Notes: a model not told the origin generated them from the sequence alone. A DNA stretch of 64,000 bases from Pseudomonadota bacterium (GCA_016704655.1 JADIZR010000008.1:1-64000); one strand, 5' to 3'; shown: positions 42,066 to 50,642, counted from the first letter of the stretch. Translations and numbers: made by a program.

Positions 42066-44158
42066 CGTCCCGTCGCAGCGAGGGGTTGGATGCCGAGCGC
42101 GCGGCACAGGGCGTCGGGATCGAATAGCGCACCGTCCTTGATGACGAGGCGCAGTCGGCGCACGTCGCCAACGTTCCGGCTCGGATCGCCGTCGACGAGG
42201 ATCATGTCCGCCAGCTTGCCCGGCGCAATCGAGCCGAGTTCACCTTCGAGACCGGCCAGTCGCGCCGCGTCGAGCGTGGCGATGCGCAGCACCTCCGGCG
42301 CCGGCACGCCAGCGTCGACGTACAGTTCCAGTTCACGCGCCAGCATAAAGCCGGGCAGCGCATCCGTGCCTGCGACGAAGGGCACGCCGGCACTGCGGAC
42401 GGCCATCAGCATGCGTTGCATCTGGGTCAGTGCCTGCCGGTAGCGCGCGTCCTTACCGTCAGGGACCGGCAAACCTCCCTCGAGCAGGCTGCGCCGGACG
42501 AGCGGCGGCATCCGATCGGCCACGGCCGCCGTGCCCGGACCCACCACGCCCGCACGATCGGTGAAGAGGCTTTCGAACACGACGAGCGTCGGGTCCAGCG
42601 TGACGTGACTCTGCTTGAGCAGCCGCAGGAAGGCCTGGACGCGCGCCGATTGCGGATCGACGTTGGCCGCGTTCTCCGCGACGGCCGTGAACCGCGCCGG
42701 TGTGCGGGTGTCCTGCACCTTGTCGTACAGGAAGTTCAGAAACACCATGTTCATGTGCTGGATCTCGTCGTACCCGGCGAGCACTGCCTGTTCGGCCGTC
42801 ATGAACGCCGGGACGTGACCGCCAACCCGCATGCCCGCCCTGTGTGCCTCGTCCGCGATGGCCGGCACCAGCTTCGGGTCCATCGAGCTGTAGATCTTGA
42901 CCAGCCCGAAACCGGCAACGCTCATGGCCTGCACGGCCTTGCGCGCTTCGGCTTGGTCACTGACGAGCATCTTGGTCGGTCCCTGGAACGGCCCGCGCCC
43001 GTCGATGATGCCGGCGTAGACCACCCGCGGGCCGAGGGCTGCGCTGGTGTCGAACACGCGCAGCAGGGCGGGCTTGTCGGGCTCGGCGGCCATGTCACGA
43101 ACGCTCGTGACGCCAGCCGCCAGGAACAGCGGCCCGCTGTCGAGGTCCGGGTGCGTGTGCAGGTCCCACAGTCCGGGCAGCAACGCGCGGCCCGCAGCAT
43201 CGATGCGCTCCGCGCCGGCAGGGATCGGCAGTGAACCATCGGGACCGACGGCGACCACGCGTTGCTGCGCGAAAATGACGGTGGTACCCGGACGCATCGT
43301 CATGCGCTCGGAATCGAACAGGTTGGCGTGTTCGATGACGACCGCACCGGAGGGCGAGCGTCGCAACGCTTGTGCCTGTGCCGTGCGACGACGCGCCTCC
43401 TGCGCGTCCTGCTCCGCGCGCATCGCGGTGAGTGAGACCTGCCAGCCTTCACGCACGAGCGTCGAAAAGCTGTCGAAGGTCGCGAACAGTTCACCGTCCT
43501 CGTCGAGCCAGACGCTGGTGGGCTGGAACCCCAGGCCGCCGATCGAATACAGGCTGACCTGGCGGGAAGATTCGCCGTCGCTGATCTGCAGTTGCGATAA
43601 CTGCTGCAGGTCTGCCTCACCCTGCGGCAGCAAGGCCAGCTTGCGGTCCGGTGCGTCGCGCAGTGCGCGTGCCAGCAGTCCCAGTTCCTCGAACGAGCCG
43701 GACTGGCTGACGTAGAACGCCGCGCCTGCGACGGGCTGGGTACCGCTTTCGACCTTGTTCTGCCAGGTGGCGGTGCCGCGTGCGCGCGTGAAGCGTTCGG
43801 CCACCGGACTCTTGAGGTAGTCATTGCCGTCCGTCGTGATGGCCACCGGGACGTTCTTTGCATCGAGCTGGATCTTCGATGTCAGCGCCGGGCCACGACC
43901 GCGATCGTTGTACGCGAAGTGGACGACGCGGGTGCCGTCGGCCTGCAGGCAGACCGTCTGGTAACCGGCGCGATTGCCCATCAGGCTGAACGCGTACTCG
44001 CGGCTCGACCGGGTGCCCGTCGGGCAGGCAATGGGTTGCGGCACCGCGATCGGCGCCCGCACTGAGGCCGGCGCATCCGCCGCCGACGCAGGGCCCGCCA
44101 GGACCTGCACCGCTGTGACGACTCCGGCGGCCCATCTGGCCCACATATTCATCATCAT
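42062..44158 (-). CDS. exported amidohydrolase-family protein with an N-terminal domain of unknown type
   Basis: 698 aa. Several ATG codons are clustered (44167, 44158, 44155, 44152, 44146); I use 44158, which overlaps the kmo stop. A signal peptide (WARWAAGVVTAVQVLAGPAS) is followed by about 240 residues that I do not recognise, with ACPTGTRSSREYAFSLMGNR and LYSIGGLGFQPTSVWLDEDG. The C-terminal 420 residues are an imidazolonepropionase-like amidohydrolase: metal H-x-H in LPGLWDLHTHPDLDSG, further His in GMRVGGHVPAFM and DEIQHMNMV, Asp in FVAGTDALPGFM, and the closing GSIAPGKLADMILVDGDPSR. It would act in the periplasm, unlike the cytoplasmic kyn enzymes around it. Confidence 0.85.
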   Translation of the reverse strand: MMMNMWARWAAGVVTAVQVLAGPASAADAPASVRAPIAVPQPIACPTGTRSSREYAFSLMGNRAGYQTVCLQADGTRVVHFAYNDRGRGPALTSKIQLDAKNVPVAITTDGNDYLKSPVAERFTRARGTATWQNKVESGTQPVAGAAFYVSQSGSFEELGLLARALRDAPDRKLALLPQGEADLQQLSQLQISDGESSRQVSLYSIGGLGFQPTSVWLDEDGELFATFDSFSTLVREGWQVSLTAMRAEQDAQEARRRTAQAQALRRSPSGAVVIEHANLFDSERMTMRPGTTVIFAQQRVVAVGPDGSLPIPAGAERIDAAGRALLPGLWDLHTHPDLDSGPLFLAAGVTSVRDMAAEPDKPALLRVFDTSAALGPRVVYAGIIDGRGPFQGPTKMLVSDQAEARKAVQAMSVAGFGLVKIYSSMDPKLVPAIADEAHRAGMRVGGHVPAFMTAEQAVLAGYDEIQHMNMVFLNFLYDKVQDTRTPARFTAVAENAANVDPQSARVQAFLRLLKQSHVTLDPTLVVFESLFTDRAGVVGPGTAAVADRMPPLVRRSLLEGGLPVPDGKDARYRQALTQMQRMLMAVRSAGVPFVAGTDALPGFMLARELELYVDAGVPAPEVLRIATLDAARLAGLEGELGSIAPGKLADMILVDGDPSRNVGDVRRLRLVIKDGALFDPDALCRALGIQPLAATGR

Positions 44159-45540
44159 TCGATCCATTGCCCCCGAGAGGATGAGTCCGGCAGAGGCTCG
44201 AGCAGCCCGGTCACCAGCGTGTCCATCTGCGCAGTCGGGATATCCGCCACTGCATCTGCCGCAGTCGTCAGGCGCGCCAGCACGTCGGTCTGCGTGCGGC
44301 CGCGCTCGAAGGCGACGCGGTACGGTATTTCGTGGTGGAACATCACCATCGAATAACGCGGAATGAAGCGCTCCGGGTGACGCCGCTCGAGCTCGAAGCT
44401 CAGTTCCTTGCGCAGCATGAACTTGGGATCGCGGACCGTGTCCCGCATCTCCAGGAAATTCTCCAGGGCCATTGCGGCGATCGCTTCGGTGTCCGGCTTG
44501 CGCAACTGGAAGAACTGCTCGAAGGCCGACCGCCAGTCGCTGGCTGAGCGCAGCAGCCGGTCGAGTTCGAAGCAGTCCTCGAAGCACGCGTTCATGCCCT
44601 GGCCGTGGAACGGCACGATGGCATGCGCTGCATCGCCGAGCAGCACGGCGGCTTCGCCGGCTGACCAGGCATCCGCATGGACCGTGCCCATGCGGCCGAC
44701 GGGACGCTCGAGGAATTCGCGGGCGAGTCCCGGCATCAGCGGCACGACGTCGGGGAACTGGCTGGCGAAGAACGCATCCACAGTTTCCCGGCTGTCGAGC
44801 GCGGCGAAGCTTTCCGCGCCGCCTTTCAGGGCGAGGAACAGCGTGACGGTGAAGCTGCCGTCGATGTTCGGCAGCGCGATCAGCATGAAGCCGCCGCGCG
44901 GCCAGATGTGCAGCGCGTTGCGCTCGATGCGGTGCGAGCCGTCCCGGCCAGTTGGCAGCGTGAGCTCCTTGTAGCCGTGCTCGAGCATGTCTTCGGTGAC
45001 GCGCACGCCGAGCTGGCCGGTCATCGCGCGCCGCACGACGGAACCGGCGCCGTCTGCGGCGATCAGCGGCGCGAGCGGCTGCGTGTAGGTGTCGCCCGAG
45101 ACTTCGTCGAGCATGACGAGTTCGTCGCGCTCGAAGTCGAGCGTGCGCGCCGCCTGCAGGAAGCGTGGTTCGATGCCGTAATGACGTCGTGCATGGTCGA
45201 GCAGGACGCGGTTCAGGCCCGGCCGCGAGACGGAGTGAATGACCTCGTGCGGTCGCTGACCATAAGGCACGAACGTGAGGGTACCGTCCGGCGCGTGCAG
45301 CGTGCGACCCCGCATCGGGATCAGCAACGGTTCGACGTCCGCGAAAACACCGGCCTCGCGCAGTGCGTGGATGCCGCGATCCGCCAGCGCCAGGTTGATC
45401 GAGCGGCCGGCGTCCATGTCGACCTTGCGCAAGTCCGGACGACGTTCGAACACCTGCACCTGCCGACCCTGTCGCGCGAGGTAAATGGCCATCAGCGCGC
45501 CGGACAGGCCTGCGCCCAGGATCGTCACGGGCCGCTTCAC
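44155..45540 (-). CDS. kmo: kynurenine 3-monooxygenase
   Basis: 461 aa from a GTG at 45540 that overlaps the kynU stop (GTGA). The FAD enzyme hydroxylates L-kynurenine to 3-hydroxykynurenine with NADPH and O2. The dinucleotide motif VTILGAGLSGALMAIYLARQ is at the N-terminus, with KVDMDAGRSINLALADRGI (the kynurenine-binding Arg region), and LLGDAAHAIVPFHGQGMNAC, then FEDCFEL near 290-315 closes the FAD site. The bacterial enzyme lacks the mitochondrial membrane anchor, as here. An apparent 1167-aa frame over this region on the same strand is a different frame and no fusion. Confidence 0.96.
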   Translation of the reverse strand: MKRPVTILGAGLSGALMAIYLARQGRQVQVFERRPDLRKVDMDAGRSINLALADRGIHALREAGVFADVEPLLIPMRGRTLHAPDGTLTFVPYGQRPHEVIHSVSRPGLNRVLLDHARRHYGIEPRFLQAARTLDFERDELVMLDEVSGDTYTQPLAPLIAADGAGSVVRRAMTGQLGVRVTEDMLEHGYKELTLPTGRDGSHRIERNALHIWPRGGFMLIALPNIDGSFTVTLFLALKGGAESFAALDSRETVDAFFASQFPDVVPLMPGLAREFLERPVGRMGTVHADAWSAGEAAVLLGDAAHAIVPFHGQGMNACFEDCFELDRLLRSASDWRSAFEQFFQLRKPDTEAIAAMALENFLEMRDTVRDPKFMLRKELSFELERRHPERFIPRYSMVMFHHEIPYRVAFERGRTQTDVLARLTTAADAVADIPTAQMDTLVTGLLEPLPDSSSRGQWIE

Positions 45541-46814
45541 GCTGCGAGTTCCGCGTGCAGCGCATCCACGCAGCGCCAGACGTCGTCGAAGCGGTTGTAG
45601 AACGGCACCGGCGCGGCTCGGATTACGTCCGGCTCGCGCCAGTCAGGCAGGATGGAACGCCGTCGCAAGCCGTCGAAGACGGCCCGTGCGCGATCGCGCG
45701 TGAGCCCGACCAGTCGCAGCGACAACGCGGCGCCACGCGCCTGCGGATCGGAGGGCGTGATGATTTCGACGCGACCTGCAAGCCGTGCCTGCACCAGGCG
45801 TTCGAAATATCCCGTCAAGGCGACCGACTTCTGGCGCAGAGCCGGCAGACCGGCCGCGGCAAAATGCTCGAGCGACGCTGCGAGCGGCGCCATGGCGAGA
45901 ATCGGTGGATTGCTGAGTTGCCAGCCTTCCGCGCCCGGCGTGGGTTTGAACTCGGGTGCCATCAGGAAGCGCGTGGCCTTGTCGTGGCCCCACCAGCCGG
46001 CGAAGCGCGGCAAGGCCGTGTCGGTTGCGTGGCGCGCGTGCACGAACGCACCGCCCACGGCACCCGGGCCGCCGTTCAGGTACTTGTAGTTGCACCACAC
46101 GGCAAAGTCCGCGCCTGCGTCGTGCAGCGCGACCGGCACGTTGCCAATGGCATGCGCCAGGTCCCAGCCGACGACGCAGCCTGCTTTACGTCCCGCAGCC
46201 GTGATCGCTCCGATGTCGAGCAGCTGGCCTGTCAGGTACTGCACTCCCGGCAGCAGGATCGTGGCGATCCGCGCGCCCTCGCGTTCGATCGTCGCGACGA
46301 TGTCTTCGGTTCGAAGCAGGTCTTCGCCGTCGCGCGGTGCGATCTCGATCAGGTCCCGCGCCCGGTCGAGGCCGTGAAAGCGCACCTGCGATTCGACGGC
46401 GTGGCGATCGGAAGGAAACGCCGAGCGCTCCATGAGGATGGCGCGGCGCGCACCCGCCGGCCGGTAGAAACTCACCAGCATCAAGTGCAGGTTGGCCGTC
46501 AGCGTATTCATCGCGATGACTTCGGCCGGCTCGGCCCCGACCAGCGTGGCCAGCGCAGGTGCGAGCCGCTCGTGGTACGTCAGCCACGGATGGCGCCCGG
46601 TGAAGTGCCCTTCGACCCCGAGCGAGCGCCAGTCGCGCATCACGTCCTCGACGTACTCGGAGGCCAGCACGGGTTGCGCGCCCAGCGAGTGCCCGCACAG
46701 GTAGACGAGTTCGCGGCCGCTGGCCAGGTCGCGCGGCAGGATGAAGCGGTCGTGCCAGGCCGCGAGCGCATCCCCGGCATCGAGCGCGTGCGCGTGTTCC
46801 CGGTCGAGCCTCAT
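45537..46814 (-). CDS. kynU: kynureninase
   Basis: 425 aa from the ATG at 46814. This PLP enzyme cleaves 3-hydroxykynurenine to 3-hydroxyanthranilate and alanine (or kynurenine to anthranilate). VYLCGHSLGAQPVLASEYVE, AMNTLTANLHLMLVSFYRP, GCVVGWDLAHAIGNVPVALH and the PLP lysine in AVWCNYKYLNGGPGAVGGAF near residue 235-245 are diagnostic. The start overlaps the stop of the cyclase-family gene (ATGA). With kmo and haaO it forms the central kynurenine module. Confidence 0.97.
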   Translation of the reverse strand: MRLDREHAHALDAGDALAAWHDRFILPRDLASGRELVYLCGHSLGAQPVLASEYVEDVMRDWRSLGVEGHFTGRHPWLTYHERLAPALATLVGAEPAEVIAMNTLTANLHLMLVSFYRPAGARRAILMERSAFPSDRHAVESQVRFHGLDRARDLIEIAPRDGEDLLRTEDIVATIEREGARIATILLPGVQYLTGQLLDIGAITAAGRKAGCVVGWDLAHAIGNVPVALHDAGADFAVWCNYKYLNGGPGAVGGAFVHARHATDTALPRFAGWWGHDKATRFLMAPEFKPTPGAEGWQLSNPPILAMAPLAASLEHFAAAGLPALRQKSVALTGYFERLVQARLAGRVEIITPSDPQARGAALSLRLVGLTRDRARAVFDGLRRRSILPDWREPDVIRAAPVPFYNRFDDVWRCVDALHAELAA

Positions 46815-47656
46815 GTCGCGTCTCCAGGAATCGACAGCAATGGATAGAGCACGGGACGGCTCGGCGCCGCATCGGCGCCGAAGGCGGGTACCTGCAGGTC
46901 GAGCAGGTACAGCCCGTCCGCCACCGCGTCCGGCACGTAGGCGAGCTCGGTGACCAGCGCCTGTCCACGTGATGCCTGCGCCGCGTCGTCGGAACCCGGG
47001 GGCAGCCCCCAGTACACTCGATGTGCCGCGAGCCGGCCACCGTCGTCGGCGCGGTCGAGGCTCGGCAGGTCGACCACGAGCGAGGTGACCCCGCGCTCGA
47101 CCAGCCATTGCATGGCTTCGGGCAGGAAATACGGTGCCGTGCTCGGCGAGCCGGAGTAGGCGCGGTGCCGTTTGTCGGTTCCGTTCGGCAGTGTGCGAAT
47201 CACCACCGCCGTGAACGGGGCGGCAAGCCATGCCGACGCCGCGACAGTCAGTGCGGCCCGGTGGATCACGAGGTCATCGGCCGCAGCGTGCACGTCCGGC
47301 AGGCCGGCCGCTGCCGCGCCCAGGGGCTCCGGCTGGACCGAAACGACCAGTGCGACACAGGGCGCCACGGGTGTCAGGCTCGCGATCGTGACCGGGCTGC
47401 GCGTGACGTGCCCGATGCATTCGGTGTGGGTGCCGTGGCAATGCGGGGCCAGCGAATGCACGGCGCAGTTGCAGCTGGCGCCGTTCGCGACGCTGCCGGT
47501 GAAACCGCCGATCCGCAGGGGCTCGCTCGAGGCGGGCGTTGCGACGAAGAAGCTCGGTTGTGCGCCATCGAACTCGAGCACGATGGCGAGATCCGCAGGC
47601 GCGGTGAGGTCCGCACGCCAGCGCCGGCCGCCGGCAGTGAACTCCAGACCGTTCAA
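46811..47656 (-). CDS. cyclase-family hydrolase, probable kynurenine formamidase
   Basis: 281 aa from a TTG at 47656 with GAGGAAG nine bases upstream. The metal motif reads APHCHGTHTECIGHV near residue 71-85: H-x-G-T-H as in KynB, but then T-E-C-I-G-H instead of the common x-D-x-P-x-H. Further blocks are TLPNGTDKRHRAYSGSPSTA, LVERGVTSLVVDLPSLDRAD and AAHRVYWGLPPG. Members of this family include kynurenine formamidase KynB and isatin hydrolase. Given its place between haaO and kynU, hydrolysis of N-formylkynurenine is the likely activity, but the variant motif and longer chain (KynB is near 210 aa) leave room for a related amide. Confidence 0.75.
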   Translation of the reverse strand: MNGLEFTAGGRRWRADLTAPADLAIVLEFDGAQPSFFVATPASSEPLRIGGFTGSVANGASCNCAVHSLAPHCHGTHTECIGHVTRSPVTIASLTPVAPCVALVVSVQPEPLGAAAAGLPDVHAAADDLVIHRAALTVAASAWLAAPFTAVVIRTLPNGTDKRHRAYSGSPSTAPYFLPEAMQWLVERGVTSLVVDLPSLDRADDGGRLAAHRVYWGLPPGSDDAAQASRGQALVTELAYVPDAVADGLYLLDLQVPAFGADAAPSRPVLYPLLSIPGDAT

Positions 47657-47660
47657 GGGG

Positions 47661-48170
47661 TCACTTCCTCAGTGAGCTGCCGCACGTGCGGCAGACCGTG
47701 TGCTCGGGGTTCGACCAGAACCGTTCGAAGACCGGCGGCAGTTGCGTTTCGATGTGGGTGATCTGCAGGTATTCGCTGTACAGGCGGGCGTCGCAGCGGT
47801 CGCAGTACCAGAGGAAACCATCGGCTTCGCCGGGGCGCCGCTTGCGCTCCACGACGAGCCCGACCGTATCGGCAAACCGCTGCGGAGAGTGCGGTACATG
47901 GGCAGGCAGCAGCAGTACGTCGCCTGCGCGGATGGGAATATCCACGCGCCTTCCGTCCTGGACCGTCCGCAGCAGCATGTCGCCTTCGAGCTGGTAGAAG
48001 AACTCCTCGCCCGGGTCGTCGTGGTAGTCCTGGCGGGCGTTCGGGCCGCCGACCACCATGATGATGAACTCACCCTGTTCGAATACCTGCTTGTTGCAGA
48101 CGGGCGGGCGCAGTTCGTCCCGATGCGCGTCGATCCACTGCCGGAGGTTGAATGGTGTCAAAGACTGCAT
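47661..48170 (-). CDS. haaO: 3-hydroxyanthranilate 3,4-dioxygenase
   Basis: 169 aa from the ATG at 48170. The cupin enzyme opens the ring of 3-hydroxyanthranilate to give 2-amino-3-carboxymuconate semialdehyde, which cyclises to quinolinate. Iron ligands lie in ARQDYHDDPGEEFFYQLEGD and LLPAHVPHSPQRFADTVGLV. The C-terminal rubredoxin-like site typical of bacterial 3HAO is present as YCDRCDARLYS and CRTCGSSLRK. It is the first gene of the leftward operon; its product could feed NAD synthesis or further breakdown. Confidence 0.97.
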   Translation of the reverse strand: MQSLTPFNLRQWIDAHRDELRPPVCNKQVFEQGEFIIMVVGGPNARQDYHDDPGEEFFYQLEGDMLLRTVQDGRRVDIPIRAGDVLLLPAHVPHSPQRFADTVGLVVERKRRPGEADGFLWYCDRCDARLYSEYLQITHIETQLPPVFERFWSNPEHTVCRTCGSSLRK

Positions 48171-48193
48171 GGTCCGAGTATAAATTAGCCACC
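48171..48193. promoter_or_regulatory. very short divergent spacer with AT-rich promoter-like core
   Basis: Only 23 bases separate the start of haaO (leftward) from that of the exported protein at 48194 (rightward). The spacer contains AGTATAAATTA; it reads TATAAA on the plus strand and TATACT on the minus strand, both good -10 boxes but very near the start codons. Either the transcripts are almost leaderless or promoters lie inside the opposite genes. Confidence 0.3.
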
Positions 48194-48871
48194 ATGAGCC
48201 GACGCAGACTCCGCTTCGGTCTGGCCCCGCTGCTGGCACTCGCCGTGGCTGCTGTCGGAGCGCCTGCCGGGGCACAGACGGCAGCAGATGCCAGCCCGGC
48301 GGGGGCTGGCCCGACCGTCAATGCAGTCTGGACGGAGCACGAGTTCACGTTCACCTATTTCGGCCGTGGCACGTACTACTCGTGCGGCGGGCTGGAAAAC
48401 AAGATTGCGTACATCCTGACGGAACTTGGCGCCCGCCCGGAGCCCTGGGTACGGGTCGGCTGTCTTGACGGCACGGGCGTCCAGCTGATGCCGACGGCAC
48501 GCATCAGGGTGGCGGTTCCCGCCGCGGTGACGCCGGAATTGCTGGCGCAGCTCGAGGCGGATAAACCGAAGCGCGAGCTGATCGCGAAGGCCCAGGGCAA
48601 GGGGGCGGCGGTCGATGGGGCGACGGCGCAGTTTCCGGCCGAGCAACGAATCGTCGAGTTTACAGGCCGGCGCCTTGGTCGCATCGATGACGGCGACTGC
48701 GAACTGTTCGAGCAATTACTGCCGCAGGTCCTGGAGCCGCTGGGGGTTCGCGAGGCACCTGGTTCATCGCTGAGGTGCATGCCGCGCGCGTCGCAGTTCG
48801 GTTCGGTCCAGCTCAGGCTCGAATCGCTCCATGCAAAGCCGGCAGCGGTTGCCGAGCCCGCCGGACCCTGA
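48194..48871 (+). CDS. hypothetical exported protein
   Basis: 225 aa from the ATG at 48194 (MSRRRLRFGLAPLLALAVAA), with a clear signal peptide ending in AGA-QTA. The mature part starts with a low-complexity Ala/Pro stretch, then TVNAVWTEHEFTFTYFGRGT, with paired cysteines (YYSCGGLENK, VRVGCLDG, DGDCELFEQ, SLRCMPRAS) that may form disulfides. I recognise no family. It is divergent from haaO at very short distance and precedes the convergent apaH. Confidence 0.7.
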   Translation: MSRRRLRFGLAPLLALAVAAVGAPAGAQTAADASPAGAGPTVNAVWTEHEFTFTYFGRGTYYSCGGLENKIAYILTELGARPEPWVRVGCLDGTGVQLMPTARIRVAVPAAVTPELLAQLEADKPKRELIAKAQGKGAAVDGATAQFPAEQRIVEFTGRRLGRIDDGDCELFEQLLPQVLEPLGVREAPGSSLRCMPRASQFGSVQLRLESLHAKPAAVAEPAGP

Positions 48872-48886
48872 GGCTGGATCGACCGC

Positions 48887-49729
48887 TCAGTCCTCGAGCG
48901 GCAGTCCGCCGGCCTGGTTCGCCACCTGCACCGGCAGGGCGTCGGGCACGTCGATGCGCTGCCCGGTCAGTGTGCCTCCCCAGACGCATCCCGTGTCGAG
49001 GCCGAGCGCGTGGTCCTCGTCCACGTAACCCATGGCCGACCAGTGGCCGAAGACGAGTCGTTCGCCGGCAGATTGCCGCCAGGGAATGCGAAACCACGGT
49101 TGCGTACCCTGCGGGGCGGTTGCAGGCAAGCCCTTGAACTTGAGCACCATGCGACCCGTTGCGGCATCGCACACGCGCAGTCGCGTCAATGCGTTGATGG
49201 TGAAGCGGATGCGATCCCAGCCGTCGAGGTCGTCCCGCCAGGTGTCGGGCTCGTTGCCATACATGCGTTGGTAGAGCTGCCCAGCCATTTCGCCGCGCAG
49301 CCTGCGCTGTACCTCGCCCGCGCAGGCTGCGGCCGTCTGCAGGTTCCACTGCGGCGGCAGGCCCGCGTGCAGCATCGAGAGGCCGAGGCGTGCGTCGCGG
49401 TGCAGCAGTGGACGCGCCTGCAGCCAGTCGAGCAGCTCGTCGGCGTCCGGCGCGTCGAGGACGGGACGCAGTCCCGCATCGCGGTCGCGCCAAGCCGCGC
49501 CGCCGCGCGCGAGGGCGAGCAGGTGCAGGTCGTGATTGCCGAGGACAGTAATGGCGGCATTACCCAGTGACTTGACGAAGCGCAGCGTGTCGAGGGACCG
49601 CGGACCGCGATTGACCAGGTCGCCGACGAACCAGAGCCGGTCCCGTGACGCGTCGAACCGCAGGCGGTCGAGGAGGGTGTCCAGCTCGTCCTTGCAGCCC
49701 TGGACGTCGCCGATCGCAAAGACGGCCAT
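48887..49729 (-). CDS. apaH: symmetrical bis(5'-nucleosyl)-tetraphosphatase
   Basis: 280 aa. ApaH splits Ap4A into two ADP and also removes Np4 caps from RNA. The metallophosphatase motifs are in order: FAIGDVQGCKDELDTLLDRL, LWFVGDLVNRGPRSLDTLRF, TVLGNHDLHLLAL, and later MLHAGLPPQWNL and FGHWSAMGYVDEDHALGLDT. Length agrees with the E. coli enzyme. It is the last gene of the leftward lptD-surA-pdxA-rsmA-usp-apaG-apaH unit, 8 bases after apaG. Confidence 0.97.
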   Translation of the reverse strand: MAVFAIGDVQGCKDELDTLLDRLRFDASRDRLWFVGDLVNRGPRSLDTLRFVKSLGNAAITVLGNHDLHLLALARGGAAWRDRDAGLRPVLDAPDADELLDWLQARPLLHRDARLGLSMLHAGLPPQWNLQTAAACAGEVQRRLRGEMAGQLYQRMYGNEPDTWRDDLDGWDRIRFTINALTRLRVCDAATGRMVLKFKGLPATAPQGTQPWFRIPWRQSAGERLVFGHWSAMGYVDEDHALGLDTGCVWGGTLTGQRIDVPDALPVQVANQAGGLPLED

Positions 49730-49737
49730 TCAGCCAG

Positions 49738-50121
49738 TCAGTGCAGCACGCCCGGCATGGCGAGCCGGAACGGCGCGATCGGTGCGTCGAACTGCTCGCC
49801 GTCGTCCGCGACCATGTGGTATTTGCCCTGCATCGCGCCGACCGGCGTCTCGAGGATGGCGCCGCTGGAATACCGGAACCCCTGGCCCGGCTGCAGGTGC
49901 GGCTGCTCGCCGACGACGCCGTCGCCGACCACTTCCTGCACCTTGCCGTTGGCGTCGGTGATGAGCCAGTGGCGCGTCACGAGGCGCGCCGGCTTGGTCC
50001 CTTCGTTACGAATCGTGATCGTGTACGCGAACACGAACCGGCCCTCGACCGGGTTCGACTGGTCCTCGACGTAATTCGTGCTGACGTCGACGCGGATGCG
50101 ATGCGCCGCAGCCGTCGTCAT
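49738..50121 (-). CDS. apaG: ApaG/Co2+-Mg2+ efflux-associated protein
   Basis: 127 aa, close to E. coli ApaG. The fibronectin-III-like fold is recognised by VSTNYVEDQSNPVEGRFVFA, YTITIRNEGTKPARLVTRHW, LITDANGKVQEVVGDGVVGE and the end YHMVADDGEQFDAPIAPFRL. Its biochemical role remains unclear, possibly protein interaction. The ATG at 50121 overlaps the stop of the universal stress protein gene (ATGA). Confidence 0.96.
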   Translation of the reverse strand: MTTAAAHRIRVDVSTNYVEDQSNPVEGRFVFAYTITIRNEGTKPARLVTRHWLITDANGKVQEVVGDGVVGEQPHLQPGQGFRYSSGAILETPVGAMQGKYHMVADDGEQFDAPIAPFRLAMPGVLH

Positions 50122-50555
50122 GTCTTTTTCCAGCGCACGGCGAGCACGTCGCACGGCGCCGAATGCAGGATCGTGTCCTCGGTCTGGTTGAACATGATCG
50201 ACAGGCCGTGGCGTTCACGGCTGCCGAGCACGATCAGGTCGACGCCGCGGTCGGTAGCGATGCGCACGAGCTCGGCCTTGATGTTGCCGGCCTGCACGAT
50301 GCGCTCAGCCTTCTCGAGCCCGGTTTTCTGTGCCAGCTCGGCGATGCGCCGCGTGGCGCGCTCGATCAGCTCGCCTTCGATCTGCACGGCCGGCAGCAGG
50401 GCCTCGCCCATCGGTTCGACGGGGACGTATTCCACGACGTGCAGCAGGATGACCTCGGCCCCGTAACGCTCGGCGACGTCACGCGCCCGCTCGGCGATCT
50501 TTTCGCTGCCTTCGGTGATGTCCACAGCGAGCAGGATCTTCTTGTATTCGCGCAT
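50118..50555 (-). CDS. universal stress protein, UspA family
   Basis: 145 aa. The start YKKILLAVDITEGSEKIAER, the ILLHVVEYVPVEP strand and the ATP-loop-like LIVLGSRERHGLSIMF near the C-terminus with the end APCDVLAVRW match UspA. The G-x2-G-x9-G-(S/T) nucleotide motif is replaced by GSRERHGLSIMFNQTEDTIL, so ATP binding is doubtful and it resembles UspA/UspD types. It lies between rsmA and apaG, a position usually without a gene. Confidence 0.9.
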   Translation of the reverse strand: MREYKKILLAVDITEGSEKIAERARDVAERYGAEVILLHVVEYVPVEPMGEALLPAVQIEGELIERATRRIAELAQKTGLEKAERIVQAGNIKAELVRIATDRGVDLIVLGSRERHGLSIMFNQTEDTILHSAPCDVLAVRWKKT

Positions 50556-50642
50556 GGTGTGCTCCGTGGAACGCGTGGTTCCGGTGCGAAAAGCGGTCCA
50601 GGAAAGATTATAGGCGGCGCCGCAGGGGCCACCAATCGGGAA

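Noticed and set aside
42062..45565. A single 1167-codon frame over the amidohydrolase and the kmo region, suggesting a fusion protein
   Set aside because: The upstream two fifths are Arg/Ala/Pro-rich and out of frame with kmo, whose real frame is complete from 45540 to 44155. The amidohydrolase starts at the cluster of ATG codons near 44158.
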